In this document: positions 1-7,184 of the stretch, piece after piece | Layout of the letters: every line of letters begins with the position of its first letter | Position numbering within the stretch: the first letter of the stretch is position 1 | Assembly (NCBI GenBank): GCA_029859555.1 | Contig: JAOUCV010000046.1 | Span: 1-11,169 of the forward strand | Source of the DNA: Gammaproteobacteria bacterium | GTDB taxonomy: Bacteria; Pseudomonadota; Gammaproteobacteria; UBA9214 | DNA: 11,169 nucleotides | Reading direction: 5' to 3' | Notes under the pieces: generated by a model | Told to the model about the DNA's origin: nothing | The model's input: only the letters and a program-made list of their open reading frames with translations | Database searches by the model: none | Made by a program: the position numbers and the translations under genes

Positions 1-936
1 CCAGCGACGGCCGTCAAATTCGAAGCTTAATGATTGCACCGACGGCTGCAGCTCAGTAGCGAGAAACGACAGTACCGGGCTACCCAGCCCGGACAGGCGC
101 GTCATGCCGAGGTTTTCACCGTCCAGTTTCTGCAACAATCTGTCGGTATCGGGATAGGCCAGTGCATGACCGTCCTTGCTGAACATTACGATCTCGGTTG
201 CCGGGGTAACCTGGTAACGTCGAATAGACTCTGACAGCCGGTTCAGTGTGACATCGGAGGCCACCACCACGCCACTGTCACCCACCTCTCTGGCCAGCGT
301 AAGACCTGCCATTTTCACGAAAAAAAACAGGTAGGGTTCTGTCAGCACCAGTCCGCCTTGCTCGACGGCACGCATATACCAGCCGCGCAGCCGCGGATCA
401 TAGCCGGTTTTTACAGCCGCCTTTCTGACGATCTCGAGCAGGTCAGTATCGAAAAAAATACGCATCAGGCGACGCTCGCCGTTCGTGTCGGTATCAACGT
501 GGTCCGCCATGAAGGCAGCATTTTGCGGCGCCTCAAAACGTTGCCGCAGGGCCGCATCGGCCAGGGGCCTGACAATAAAGAAATCCCCGTTCGGATAGCC
601 TGCCTGGATACCGGTAACCGCAGACTCACTGCGAAGTGCCTCCCTGAGTAGCGGCACAGAACGGAGACGCTCCGCCAGTGTCATGGCGTCCACCAGCGGC
701 GTCAGCGCCAGTAGCGCCAGTGTGTCGCCGACCGGCCGGTAAGTGGCCTTGATATCCAGCAACAGCTCCTGCGTCACCTGGTCGTACATCTTGTCTGCCG
801 AGGACAGGATGATTTCGGAGGTCTTGCTGTAATTTTGCCAGCTCAGTATCACGCCCAGCACCAGCACCAGCGTGATAAACAATGTACTGATCGTCAGATG
901 TAACGGGTAATTGCGGCTTGCTTGCGGTTTATTCAT
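1..936 (-). CDS. Membrane sensor protein with periplasmic Cache-like domain, N-terminal part (C-terminus outside window)
   Basis: The frame is open from the ATG at 936 to the window edge, giving 312 complete codons with no stop. A short basic N-terminus (MNKPQASRNY) leads into one hydrophobic segment at about residues 13-32, then a long extracytoplasmic region. Around residues 185-220 are the motifs RGWYMRAV and LTEPYLFFF, followed by LTLAREV, a pattern typical of double Cache (dCache) sensor domains. In known relatives such a domain is followed by a second membrane helix and an output module such as a class III adenylate cyclase, GGDEF, HD-GYP, kinase or methyl-accepting domain. None of these lies inside the window, so the output cannot be named. 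The start is 29 nt after the stop of the secreted-protein gene on the same strand, so cotranscription is likely. No strong Shine-Dalgarno is visible. Cache membership is judged from motifs and layout only. Confidence 0.72.
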   Translation of the reverse strand, partial: MNKPQASRNYPLHLTISTLFITLVLVLGVILSWQNYSKTSEIILSSADKMYDQVTQELLLDIKATYRPVGDTLALLALTPLVDAMTLAERLRSVPLLREALRSESAVTGIQAGYPNGDFFIVRPLADAALRQRFEAPQNAAFMADHVDTDTNGERRLMRIFFDTDLLEIVRKAAVKTGYDPRLRGWYMRAVEQGGLVLTEPYLFFFVKMAGLTLAREVGDSGVVVASDVTLNRLSESIRRYQVTPATEIVMFSKDGHALAYPDTDRLLQKLDGENLGMTRLSGLGSPVLSFLATELQPSVQSLSFEFDGRRW

Positions 937-965
937 ATGAAAGAGTTATCGTCAGAAACCGTGAT

Positions 966-1919
966 TCATGGACCTGTATCTACGCCTTGCATCAAGCGCC
1001 AGGCATTCAGCACCACCAGCTGAAAATCTTCGCCCTGTGCGCGGGCAGCCAGCCATGGACGCACCAGTCTGAACAGTTCCTTGCTGGCAGCCAGCGCGGG
1101 TAACGACAGCCGTATATGCTCACCGCCATTCAACACTACCTGATGTCCTTCACTGTCTGCAATCGGATAAATTTGCACACCAGCCCAGTCCACCGGCACA
1201 CCTCGATTAAGGCTGCGCGCCAGCACATCAACCAGCGTATGTAATTCCGCGACAATCTGGTTACAGGCAGCACGCTTGCGATTTATTTCCGTCATTTCGC
1301 GGAACTGAAATTCCAGTCCGTCCGCGGTCATGCAGACGGGTCCTGCATACTGGCTGAAACTCCAGTAGGCGGCACTGCTGGTACGTTTGCGTACCAGCAT
1401 GTCTTTATCAGGTGTGGATAAATCCAGTTCGGCCAATAGCCGTTCACACAGGTACAGCACGCAAAACTGTTCAATCACACGTCGCTCGTAAACGTCCTGC
1501 TGGCCGCTGAAGGCCCCGGTAAGAATGACCGGCTCACCCGCCACGTACAGGTTAATACTTTTATCCGTACCAATAACGATTTCTATGGACGTATCCGTGG
1601 TGATCGCATCTGCCATGGCCTTCATTCTGGCCGCATAACTATCAACCGAGGCTGCCCATTTGGCAGCATCACGCGCACGTTTTGTATGCCGGGTCTCAAG
1701 CCGGGCACGCTCGGCTTCCTCGCCATACATGTTCGCCATCTCGGTGATCGCCAACCAGCTAAAGTCGCGGCGCATCGGTAGCGGCGAGTCCACCACCACC
1801 CGGGCAATATGCTGCAACAGGGGCTGCTGCACCGGCAGACCGGCAGCACCTGCACGGGCATCAGCGGGGGCCGGCAATACAGCAATGACGCACAACAGAA
1901 TGAGTAACTGGCTGCGCAC
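966..1919 (-). CDS. Secreted protein of unknown function with four cysteines in the mature part
   Basis: I do not recognise this 317-residue protein. It starts at a GTG three nucleotides after the stop of the thioredoxin-like gene. The start is supported by a clear signal peptide: MRSQ, a hydrophobic stretch LLILLCVIAVL, then a likely signal peptidase I site after the ADA at residues 19-21. The mature part is largely soluble and probably helical, with a charged stretch at 65-105 (EEAERARLETRH). It has four cysteines at residues 153, 158, 196 and 219, the first two as CVLYLC, so periplasmic disulfides are possible. No catalytic motif or membrane helix is evident after the signal. It sits between a thioredoxin-like gene and a Cache sensor gene, all on the minus strand with tiny gaps, which suggests an envelope-sensing or redox-related unit. 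That role is inference. The reading frame and export are well supported; the function is not. Confidence 0.75.
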   Translation of the reverse strand: MRSQLLILLCVIAVLPAPADARAGAAGLPVQQPLLQHIARVVVDSPLPMRRDFSWLAITEMANMYGEEAERARLETRHTKRARDAAKWAASVDSYAARMKAMADAITTDTSIEIVIGTDKSINLYVAGEPVILTGAFSGQQDVYERRVIEQFCVLYLCERLLAELDLSTPDKDMLVRKRTSSAAYWSFSQYAGPVCMTADGLEFQFREMTEINRKRAACNQIVAELHTLVDVLARSLNRGVPVDWAGVQIYPIADSEGHQVVLNGGEHIRLSLPALAASKELFRLVRPWLAARAQGEDFQLVVLNAWRLMQGVDTGP

Positions 1920-1922
1920 GGG

Positions 1923-2216
1923 CTAACCAGATGCCGCCATGCTGCCATGCTGCCGGATAAAGTGCCGCACCCGGTAACGTCCGGCCAGTTTCATGTTCTC
2001 TCCCACATCAACCTCCACTCTGGCGAGCTGCAGTGCCCCGCCATATTCGCGCACCTGCTGCGCCTGCAGCGGCACAATCACCGGGCAGGGAGCGCGCCAT
2101 TCCGCCCGGAAATCCACCAAAACCGGACGCCCTTTGGAAGTATCCAGCACCCGGCTGTCAAAATCCCTGACATTAACCTCGTATATCCATTGTTTGCCCG
2201 ATGGTTGTCGTGTCAT
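1923..2216 (-). CDS. Short, degenerate thioredoxin-like protein (active site WRAPC, C-terminal half missing)
   Basis: This 97-residue protein matches the N-terminal half of a thioredoxin fold. VLVDFRAEWRAPC at residues 32-44 aligns with the usual VLVDFWAxWCxPC, followed by a helix (VIVPLQAQQVREYGG) and the strand LARVEVDVGENMKLAGRYRVR. The first, nucleophilic cysteine of CxxC is replaced by Arg41 and only Cys44 remains, so normal disulfide reductase chemistry is not expected. After residue 85 the similarity ends: the cis-proline strand and the last two strands and helix are absent, and the protein stops near where they should begin. There is no signal peptide, so it would be cytoplasmic. Redox-inactive thioredoxin-like proteins such as CnoX act as chaperones, but this one lacks their C-terminal extension. 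It may be a decaying paralogue, kept because it leads the minus-strand cluster. An AGGG precedes the ATG at about 9 nt. Confidence 0.6.
   Translation of the reverse strand: MTRQPSGKQWIYEVNVRDFDSRVLDTSKGRPVLVDFRAEWRAPCPVIVPLQAQQVREYGGALQLARVEVDVGENMKLAGRYRVRHFIRQHGSMAASG
1936..1954. repeat. 8-bp tandem duplication at the end of the thioredoxin-like gene
   Basis: GCCATGCT occurs twice head to tail (1936-1943 and 1944-1951), followed by GCC, inside the last codons of the minus-strand thioredoxin-like frame. An 8-bp duplication would shift the frame, so I read across with one copy removed. The resulting C-terminus does not look like thioredoxin either, so the duplication alone does not explain the truncation. 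Confidence 0.5.
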
Positions 2217-2379
2217 ACCCGTTCGCCCTGCCTCTGGAACACACTGCTATTATGCCCTGCTACCGCCAAAACAGTGACTCCGGCGGGTTTTCCTCCCCGG
2301 GGCAGGCAAATCCAGTCGGAGACCGTAGAATATTCTTCCCTGTATTGCAGACCACAGGGATTTTTCACGTAAACTAGCC

Positions 2380-2411
2380 GGCTGAACTCAACAGCCCGGG
2401 CCAATGGCCCG
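2380..2411 (+). promoter_or_regulatory. Two consecutive hairpins in the aroF leader
   Basis: A first stem pairs GGCTG (2380-2384) with CAGCC (2392-2396) around a 7-nt loop. Directly abutting it, CGGGCC (2397-2402) pairs perfectly with GGCCCG (2406-2411) around the loop AAT. The second hairpin ends 5 nt before the GGAAG Shine-Dalgarno (2417-2421) and 14 nt before the ATG. Neither is followed by a T run, so they do not look like an intrinsic terminator. They could modulate translation or mRNA stability of aroF. I saw no TyrR box or leader peptide rich in aromatic codons. The pairing is visible; the regulatory role is inference. Confidence 0.4.
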
Positions 2412-2425
2412 AAACTGGAAGCACC

Positions 2426-3484
2426 ATGACCGACAAGCGCATTGAAGACCTTAATATCGTCTCCTGCTCGAGACTGATTACGCCTGAGGCCCTCAAGGAA
2501 TCGCTGCCCATGTCCGGGACAGCATCAAGGTCCGTCCTCAACGGTCGGGAAACCATTAAAAACATCCTCGAGCGCAAGGACAAACGCCTGTTCGTTGTAA
2601 TCGGTCCCTGCTCCATTCACGACCCGGCCGCGGCAATCGATTACGGTAAACGCCTCAAGGTACTGGCGGACCAGGTGCAGGACACCCTCTACCTGGTGAT
2701 GCGTGTGTATTTTGAAAAGCCGCGCAGCACCATTGGCTGGAAAGGCCTGATAAACGATCCGCATATGAACGGTTCATTCGAGATTGAGGAAGGACTGCAC
2801 ATCGGACGCCGCTTGCTGCTGGATCTGGCCGAACTGGGCCTGCCACTGGCCACCGAGGCACTGGACCCGATATCACCGCAGTATATGCAAGACCTGATTT
2901 CCTGGTCAGCGATCGGCGCACGCACGACCGAGTCACAGACACACCGTGAAATGTCCAGCGGTCTCTCCTGCACGGTCGGCTTCAAGAACGGCACCGATGG
3001 CAGCCTCGCAGTAGCGGTCAATGCACTCAAGTCTGTCAGTCACCCGCACAATTTTCTCGGTATTGATGCCGATGGCCATGTCGCCATTGTCAGCACTGCC
3101 GGCAATAAATACGGCCACGTGGTATTGCGTGGCGGCAATGGCAAACCGAACTATGATTCGGTCAACATTGCCAGCTGTGAGCAAACACTCGAAGAGGCCG
3201 GTGTCTGTCCCTACATCATGGTCGATTGCAGCCACGAGAATTCCAACAAGGATCCTGCCCTGCAGCCACTGGTCGCCGAGAACGTTAGCAACCAGATTCT
3301 CGAGGGCAACCGCTCCATCATCGGCCTGATGATTGAAAGCAACATCAACTTTGGCAACCAGCCTATCCCGAAAAATCCGGATGATTTGCAGTACGGCGTC
3401 TCGGTAACGGACGGCTGTATCGACTGGGAAGCCACGGAAGAATGCGTACTCAATATGCATGAGAAACTGCTGACCATCAGGTAA
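2426..3484 (+). CDS. aroF: 3-deoxy-7-phosphoheptulonate (DAHP) synthase, class I, AroF-like
   Basis: This enzyme condenses phosphoenolpyruvate with erythrose 4-phosphate to DAHP, the entry step of the shikimate pathway to aromatic amino acids, in the cytoplasm. The 352 residues match the usual length of the E. coli AroF/G/H type. Visible motifs are GPCSIHD (60-66, metal ligand Cys62), EKPRSTIGWKG (97-107), the phosphoenolpyruvate-binding IGARTTESQTHRE (163-175), GFKNGTDG (185-192), VLRGG (233-237), VDCSHENSNKD (267-277, ligand His270), IESNI (303-307, ligand Glu304) and VTDGC (327-331, ligand Asp329). The TESQTHREM, NRSIIGLMIESNI and YGVSVTD wording is closest to the tyrosine-sensitive AroF among the three E. 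coli isozymes, but the actual feedback inhibitor cannot be proved from motifs. The start has a GGAAG at 4 nt. The antiporter gene follows after 4 nt. The family call is very secure; the isozyme call is moderate. Confidence 0.93.
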   Translation: MTDKRIEDLNIVSCSRLITPEALKESLPMSGTASRSVLNGRETIKNILERKDKRLFVVIGPCSIHDPAAAIDYGKRLKVLADQVQDTLYLVMRVYFEKPRSTIGWKGLINDPHMNGSFEIEEGLHIGRRLLLDLAELGLPLATEALDPISPQYMQDLISWSAIGARTTESQTHREMSSGLSCTVGFKNGTDGSLAVAVNALKSVSHPHNFLGIDADGHVAIVSTAGNKYGHVVLRGGNGKPNYDSVNIASCEQTLEEAGVCPYIMVDCSHENSNKDPALQPLVAENVSNQILEGNRSIIGLMIESNINFGNQPIPKNPDDLQYGVSVTDGCIDWEATEECVLNMHEKLLTIR

Positions 3485-3488
3485 GGCA

Positions 3489-4718
3489 TTGAAACTATTT
3501 CATATACTGGCTACCTTACTGACAGCATCTGCTGTTTTCAGCTATATCAATCATCGTTTTCTGAAGCTGCCGACCGTCATCGGCATCATGCTGGTTGCGC
3601 TGCTGTTCTCGCTGATGCTGAACCTGCTCGGACCGATCGGCCTGCTGCTGGAACAGGATGTAGAGGTCATGCTGGCGAGTATCGATTTCGATGAAACCCT
3701 GCTGCATGGCATGCTGAGTTTCCTGTTATTTGCCGGCGCCCTGCACGTCAACCTGAATGACCTTGCCCAGCAACGCGGCATCATCTTTATACTGGCAACC
3801 TTTGGTGTTATCGGGGCGACTTTTATTATCGGCATACTCAGCTGGTATGGCTTTGCCGTTATCGGTCTGAACGTCCCGTTTGTTTATTGCCTGTTATTCG
3901 GTGCACTGATTTCACCAACCGACCCGATCGCCGTGCTCGGTATCCTCAAGCAATCCAATGCCCCGAAAAGCCTGGAGGCAAAGATTGCCGGCGAGTCGCT
4001 GTTCAATGACGGCGTCGCAGTGGTCATGTTCCTGGTGATTGCACGTATCGCAGCTGGTGGTACAGATATGTCTGCCGGCGATGTGCTGCTGATATTTTCA
4101 CAGGAGGCCATCGGCGGCATCCTCTTTGGTCTCGGCGCAGGTGGCCTGACTTACTGGATGCTGAAGAGCGTAGACAATTACCAGGTAGAGGTTTTACTGA
4201 CGCTGGCACTGGTAACCGGCGGATATACCCTGGCGGAGGCCCTGCACCTGTCGGCACCTATCGCCATCGTGGTGGCAGGCCTGCTGATCGGCAACCACGG
4301 GCGCGTACTGGCAATGTCGCAGAAAACGCGCGAACATCTGGATACCTTCTGGGAACTGGTTGACGAGATACTTAATGCCGTGCTGTTCGTACTCATCGGT
4401 CTGGAAGTACTGGTGCTGGTATTTATCCAGGAATACCTGTTAGCCGGACTGCTGGCAATTCCCATCGTGTTACTGGCGCGCTTCATCACCGTCGGCGTCC
4501 CGATCACCATCATGCGTCGCTTCCGTGATTTCACCCCGAAGGCCATCCAGGTGCTGACGTGGGGCGGCTTGCGCGGCGGTATCTCGGTAGCACTGGCACT
4601 GTCGCTGCCTGCCGGCGAAATGCGCGATACGCTGGTGGCCGTAACCTATGCCGTGGTGGTTTTCTCAATACTGGTACAGGGCCTGACCATCGGGCCACTG
4701 ATACGCAGCATTAAATAG
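3489..4718 (+). CDS. CPA1-family Na+/H+ (cation/proton) antiporter, NhaP-like
   Basis: This inner-membrane protein of 409 residues has about a dozen hydrophobic segments and fits the Na+/H+ exchanger family (PF00999, CPA1 group), which swaps cytoplasmic Na+ or K+ for protons. Key signatures are ISPTDPIAV (141-149), whose Thr-Asp lies in the unwound ion-site helix; GESLFNDGVAVVMF (168-181), with the Asn173-Asp174 pair typical of CPA1 electroneutral exchangers; a VDEILNAVLFVLIGLE helix (291-306); and WGGLRGGISVALALSLP (358-374), with the conserved arginine. There is no large cytoplasmic regulatory tail. I chose the TTG at 3489 because it gives a normal first helix (KLFHILATLLTASAVF) and lies 4 nt after the aroF stop, with AGG at about 7 nt; the first internal ATG (residue 34) would remove that helix. 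Ion preference cannot be read from sequence. Coupling to aroF is probably transcriptional convenience. Confidence 0.9.
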   Translation: MKLFHILATLLTASAVFSYINHRFLKLPTVIGIMLVALLFSLMLNLLGPIGLLLEQDVEVMLASIDFDETLLHGMLSFLLFAGALHVNLNDLAQQRGIIFILATFGVIGATFIIGILSWYGFAVIGLNVPFVYCLLFGALISPTDPIAVLGILKQSNAPKSLEAKIAGESLFNDGVAVVMFLVIARIAAGGTDMSAGDVLLIFSQEAIGGILFGLGAGGLTYWMLKSVDNYQVEVLLTLALVTGGYTLAEALHLSAPIAIVVAGLLIGNHGRVLAMSQKTREHLDTFWELVDEILNAVLFVLIGLEVLVLVFIQEYLLAGLLAIPIVLLARFITVGVPITIMRRFRDFTPKAIQVLTWGGLRGGISVALALSLPAGEMRDTLVAVTYAVVVFSILVQGLTIGPLIRSIK

Positions 4719-4730
4719 AATATCAATGCA

Positions 4731-4756
4731 TGCAGGAGCGCATCTCGTGCGCGAAC
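4731..4756 (+). repeat. REP-like palindrome 1
   Basis: TGCAGGAGCGCATCTCGTGC begins a REP-like unit: a GGAG head followed by the hairpin GCGCA (4738-4742) / TGCGC (4748-4752) with loop TCTCG. It resembles gammaproteobacterial REP sequences spread by RAYT transposases. It lies 13 nt downstream of the antiporter stop and could act as a transcript-end stabiliser. Confidence 0.65.
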
Positions 4757-4771
4757 AAATCAACCACTGCA

Positions 4772-4797
4772 ATCGCGGACAAGGTCCGCTCCTACAG
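4772..4797 (-). repeat. REP-like palindrome 2, inverted relative to the first
   Basis: Read on the minus strand this is TGTAGGAGCGGACCTTGTCC followed by GCGATT. The stem is GCGGAC (4775-4780) / GTCCGC (4784-4789) with a 3-nt loop. It is the best match in the window to the classic 'GTAGGAGCGGA...TCCGCGA' REP form. With element 1 it makes a head-to-head inverted pair, as in a BIME. Confidence 0.72.
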
Positions 4798-4847
4798 GTG
4801 AAGTGCTAATCATCAACCCTGCTGGCCGCCATTTGTGATGTGGTTTT

Positions 4848-4877
4848 TGCAGGAGCACACCGTATGCGCGATCGGGG
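4848..4877 (+). repeat. REP-like palindrome 3, degenerate
   Basis: TGCAGGAGCACACCGTATGC, continuing GCGATCGGGG, repeats the TGCAGGAGC head and GCGAT tail. Its stem is imperfect: GCACA (4854-4858) pairs with TGCGC (4865-4869) only by allowing a G-T pair. It lies 44 nt beyond the 3' end of sdaA and is probably an older, decayed copy. Confidence 0.5.
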
Positions 4878-4920
4878 CAATCTCCAAAATCTCGGACATA
4901 ATCCGCCTCGACAGGTCGGG

Positions 4921-6297
4921 CTAGCATTCGATCACATTCACTGCCAGCCCGCCCCTGGCGGTTTCCTTGTACTTGGTTTTCATATCCGCACCGGTGTCAC
5001 GCATGGTCTTGATGACCTTGTCGAGCGATACAAAGTGGGTTCCATCCCCACGCAAGGCCATGCGCGAGGCATTGATGGCCTTCACCGCCCCCATGGCGTT
5101 GCGTTCAATACAGGGCACCTGCACCAGACCACCGACCGGGTCACAGGTGAGACCGAGGTTATGCTCCATGGCGATCTCCGCCGCATTCTCGACCTGCTCG
5201 GGTGTCCCGCCATTCACTTCCGTCAGCGCCCCGGCAGCCATCGAACAGGCCGAACCCACTTCCCCCTGGCAACCGACTTCTGCGCCTGAAATAGAGGCAT
5301 TTTCCTTGTACAAAATGCCGATTGCCCCGGCCGTCAGCAAGAAACGTACGATACCCGCCTCATTGTGGCCTGGACAGAAATTCCAGTAGTAGTGCATTAC
5401 CGCGGGGATAATACCGGCGGCACCGTTGGTCGGTGCAGTCACTACCCGGCCACCGGCGGCATTCTCTTCATTTACTGCCAGCGCATACAGGTTAACCCAG
5501 TCCATCGTTCCCAGCGGCACCTTGTGCAACTCCTGCTCAGCAGTGAGTTGCCGATGCAGCCGTGCCGCACGGCGCTTGACCTTCAAACCGCCAGGCAAGA
5601 CGCCCTCTGTATGACAACCGCGGGTAACACATGCCTGCATCACGGCCCATATTTCCAGCAACTTTTTTTCTATTTCCCCGGTGCTGTGCCAGGCGCGTTC
5701 GTTTTGCAGCATTATCTGGCTAACGGAAAGTCCCTGCCCTTCACAATGCGCCAGCAGGCCCGCAGCGGTGGTGAAATGAAACGGCAAATGCGTTTTGTCT
5801 TCAACAATACGATCAGCACCGGCGGCTTCTTCGTTGACCACGAAACCACCGCCGACCGAGTAATAGGTACGTTCACGCAGTAGCGTACCGGACGCATCAA
5901 GTGCAAGGAATGTCATACCGTTCGAATGGTATGGCAACACCTCCTTCCTGTGGAACACCAGATCCTGCTGCATATCAAAAGACAGTCGCCGGTCACCCGG
6001 CAGTTGCAATTCGCCTTGCGTCCTTACCCGCTCAAGACAGGCAGGTATCGCATCGGTGTCCACAGTCTCCGGATGCTCGCCCTGCAGCCCCAGGATCAGC
6101 GCCTTGTCGGTACCATGCCCCTTGCCGGTTGCGCCCAGAGAACCAAACAACTCGACGCGCACGCGTGCCAGCCCGTCCATCAGCCTGCTTTCTGACAATC
6201 CCTCCATAAACATACCGGCTGCACGCATGGGTCCGACGGTGTGCGAGCTGGATGGACCAATACCGATTCTGAAAAGATCAAAGACACTAATAGCCAA
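4921..6297 (-). CDS. sdaA: L-serine dehydratase (L-serine ammonia-lyase), single-chain 4Fe-4S type
   Basis: The enzyme deaminates L-serine to pyruvate and ammonia in the cytoplasm using an oxygen-sensitive 4Fe-4S cluster. The 458 residues hold both the beta domain ([20 protein letters not shown], from residue 4) and the alpha catalytic domain. Candidate cluster ligands are Cys343 ([11 protein letters not shown]), Cys385 (LTCDPVGG) and Cys396 ([10 protein letters not shown]). The last residue is Cys458; in the Legionella pneumophila homologue the C-terminal cysteine folds back onto the cluster as an intrinsic inhibitor, and the spacing here appears the same. Other motifs are [13 protein letters not shown] (288-300) and ASISGAEVG (334-342). 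I chose the TTG at 6297 because it places the conserved ISVFDLF at the very N-terminus and has CAGGTG about 7 nt upstream; no ATG exists there. The gene is divergent from mtgA across 96 bp. Confidence 0.94.
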   Translation of the reverse strand: MAISVFDLFRIGIGPSSSHTVGPMRAAGMFMEGLSESRLMDGLARVRVELFGSLGATGKGHGTDKALILGLQGEHPETVDTDAIPACLERVRTQGELQLPGDRRLSFDMQQDLVFHRKEVLPYHSNGMTFLALDASGTLLRERTYYSVGGGFVVNEEAAGADRIVEDKTHLPFHFTTAAGLLAHCEGQGLSVSQIMLQNERAWHSTGEIEKKLLEIWAVMQACVTRGCHTEGVLPGGLKVKRRAARLHRQLTAEQELHKVPLGTMDWVNLYALAVNEENAAGGRVVTAPTNGAAGIIPAVMHYYWNFCPGHNEAGIVRFLLTAGAIGILYKENASISGAEVGCQGEVGSACSMAAGALTEVNGGTPEQVENAAEIAMEHNLGLTCDPVGGLVQVPCIERNAMGAVKAINASRMALRGDGTHFVSLDKVIKTMRDTGADMKTKYKETARGGLAVNVIEC

Positions 6298-6326
6298 GGC
6301 AACACCTGTCTGTCAAAAATGTGGGC

Positions 6327-6332
6327 TACAAT
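6327..6332 (+). promoter_or_regulatory. Possible -10 element for mtgA
   Basis: TACAAT matches the sigma-70 -10 consensus at five of six positions and lies 61 nt before the mtgA ATG in the 96-bp divergent region. No good -35 is seen at 16-18 bp upstream, so this is a weak suggestion. Confidence 0.28.
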
Positions 6333-6393
6333 AAGCCGGAAAGTAAATAGTAGTCTATCTGCCCGATATTTTTACAGGTCACGAACACAAAAA

Positions 6394-7089
6394 ATGAAAC
6401 GATTACGTCGCTGGCTGCTGCGGATAGCCGTGTTTTTCCTGCTGGCAAGCCTTGCCCCGGTACTGCTGTTTCGCTGGGTTCCACCGCCCCTTTCTGCGGT
6501 CATGCTAAGCCGGACACTGACAGAAGGGGAACGTCAGGATTATCAATGGGTACCGATCACACGCATGTCAGTGGATATCCCGCTGGCAGTGGTCGCCTCG
6601 GAAGACCAGAAATTCCCCGCACATATGGGCTTTGACCTTGATGCCATCAAGGATGCCGTTACAGAACATGCACAAGGAGGTCGCCTGCGCGGTGCCAGCA
6701 CACTCACCCAGCAGGTCGCCAGGAACCTGTTTCTGTGGCAGGGCCGCAGCTTTCTGCGCAAGGGCCTGGAAGCCTGGTTTACCGTACTGCTGGAGCTGTG
6801 CTGGTCAAAGCAGCGCATCCTGGAGGTCTATCTGAATATTGCCGAAACCGGCAAGCGCACTTTCGGAGTACAAGCTGCATCCCTGAGGTATTTCTCCCGA
6901 CCCGCCTCTGCCGTCAGTCGTGAACAGGCCGCGCTGCTGGCCGCCGTACTGCCCAACCCGGTACGCTTCCAGGTCGCCAGACCTTCAGCGTATGTGATCA
7001 AGCGGCGCAATGAGATACTCCTGCAGATGCAGCAACTCGGTGGCAGCACCTATTTAAAAGGCATTCTCCCGGGTACGTCGCTGCAGTAA
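6394..7089 (+). CDS. mtgA: Monofunctional biosynthetic peptidoglycan transglycosylase
   Basis: A family GT51 glycosyltransferase that polymerises lipid II into glycan strands at the periplasmic face of the inner membrane, without a transpeptidase domain. The 231 residues match the E. coli MtgA length. It begins with a basic cap ([10 protein letters not shown]) and one membrane anchor (about 10-27). The catalytic motifs are in order: [14 protein letters not shown] (68-81, catalytic Glu70), [17 protein letters not shown] (99-115), RKGLEAWFT (122-130) and [13 protein letters not shown] (139-151, second Glu144). The C-terminal LLAAVLPNP (181-189) is also typical. The frame is open upstream to 6241, but that extension overlaps sdaA antisense and adds no family-like sequence, so the ATG at 6394 is chosen. 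The Shine-Dalgarno is weak (ACAGGTC, rather far upstream). Function is secure from motifs. Confidence 0.95.
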   Translation: MKRLRRWLLRIAVFFLLASLAPVLLFRWVPPPLSAVMLSRTLTEGERQDYQWVPITRMSVDIPLAVVASEDQKFPAHMGFDLDAIKDAVTEHAQGGRLRGASTLTQQVARNLFLWQGRSFLRKGLEAWFTVLLELCWSKQRILEVYLNIAETGKRTFGVQAASLRYFSRPASAVSREQAALLAAVLPNPVRFQVARPSAYVIKRRNEILLQMQQLGGSTYLKGILPGTSLQ

Positions 7090-7108
7090 CCCGCAGCAGA
7101 TACACTAC

Positions 7109-7138
7109 AGGACAACAACCGCCAGACTGTTCTACAAT
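7109..7138 (+). promoter_or_regulatory. Possible sigma-70 promoter for qmcA-nfeD
   Basis: AGGACA (7109-7114) and TACAAT (7133-7138) are separated by 18 bp and match four and five of six consensus positions. They lie in the 95-bp gap after mtgA, about 47 nt before the qmcA start. Confidence 0.38.
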
Positions 7139-7184
7139 CGGTACACAACAACCTTTCATCGGCAATAGATCCAAGGAGAGATAC

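Noticed and set aside
320..327. Run of eight A (T on the coding strand) inside the Cache sensor gene as a frameshift or slippage site
   Set aside because: The frame reads PYLFFF then VKMAGLTLAREV, consistent with Cache homologues on both sides, so the gene is intact as given.
1936..1951. 8-bp duplication as the cause of the thioredoxin truncation
   Set aside because: Removing one copy gives a C-terminus without cis-Pro or thioredoxin strands, so the truncation needs another explanation.
1947..2372. Plus-strand open frame of 141 codons opposite the thioredoxin-like gene
   Set aside because: The product has no family-like sequence, is rich in Pro, His and Arg as antisense frames are, and overlaps better-supported coding sequence.
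4840..5289. Plus-strand open frame of 149 codons across the REP region and sdaA end
   Set aside because: It is mostly antisense to sdaA, begins in a REP-bearing gap, and has no ribosome binding site or recognisable domain.
6288..6316. TTGACA (minus strand, 6311-6316) with TATTAG 18 bp on as an sdaA promoter
   Set aside because: The -10 would fall inside the sdaA coding sequence, after the only usable start codon, so it cannot drive the full gene.
6241..6393. Longer N-terminus for MtgA from an upstream ATG
   Set aside because: It would overlap the sdaA start region antisense and adds residues unlike any MtgA; the ATG at 6394 gives the expected basic cap and membrane anchor.
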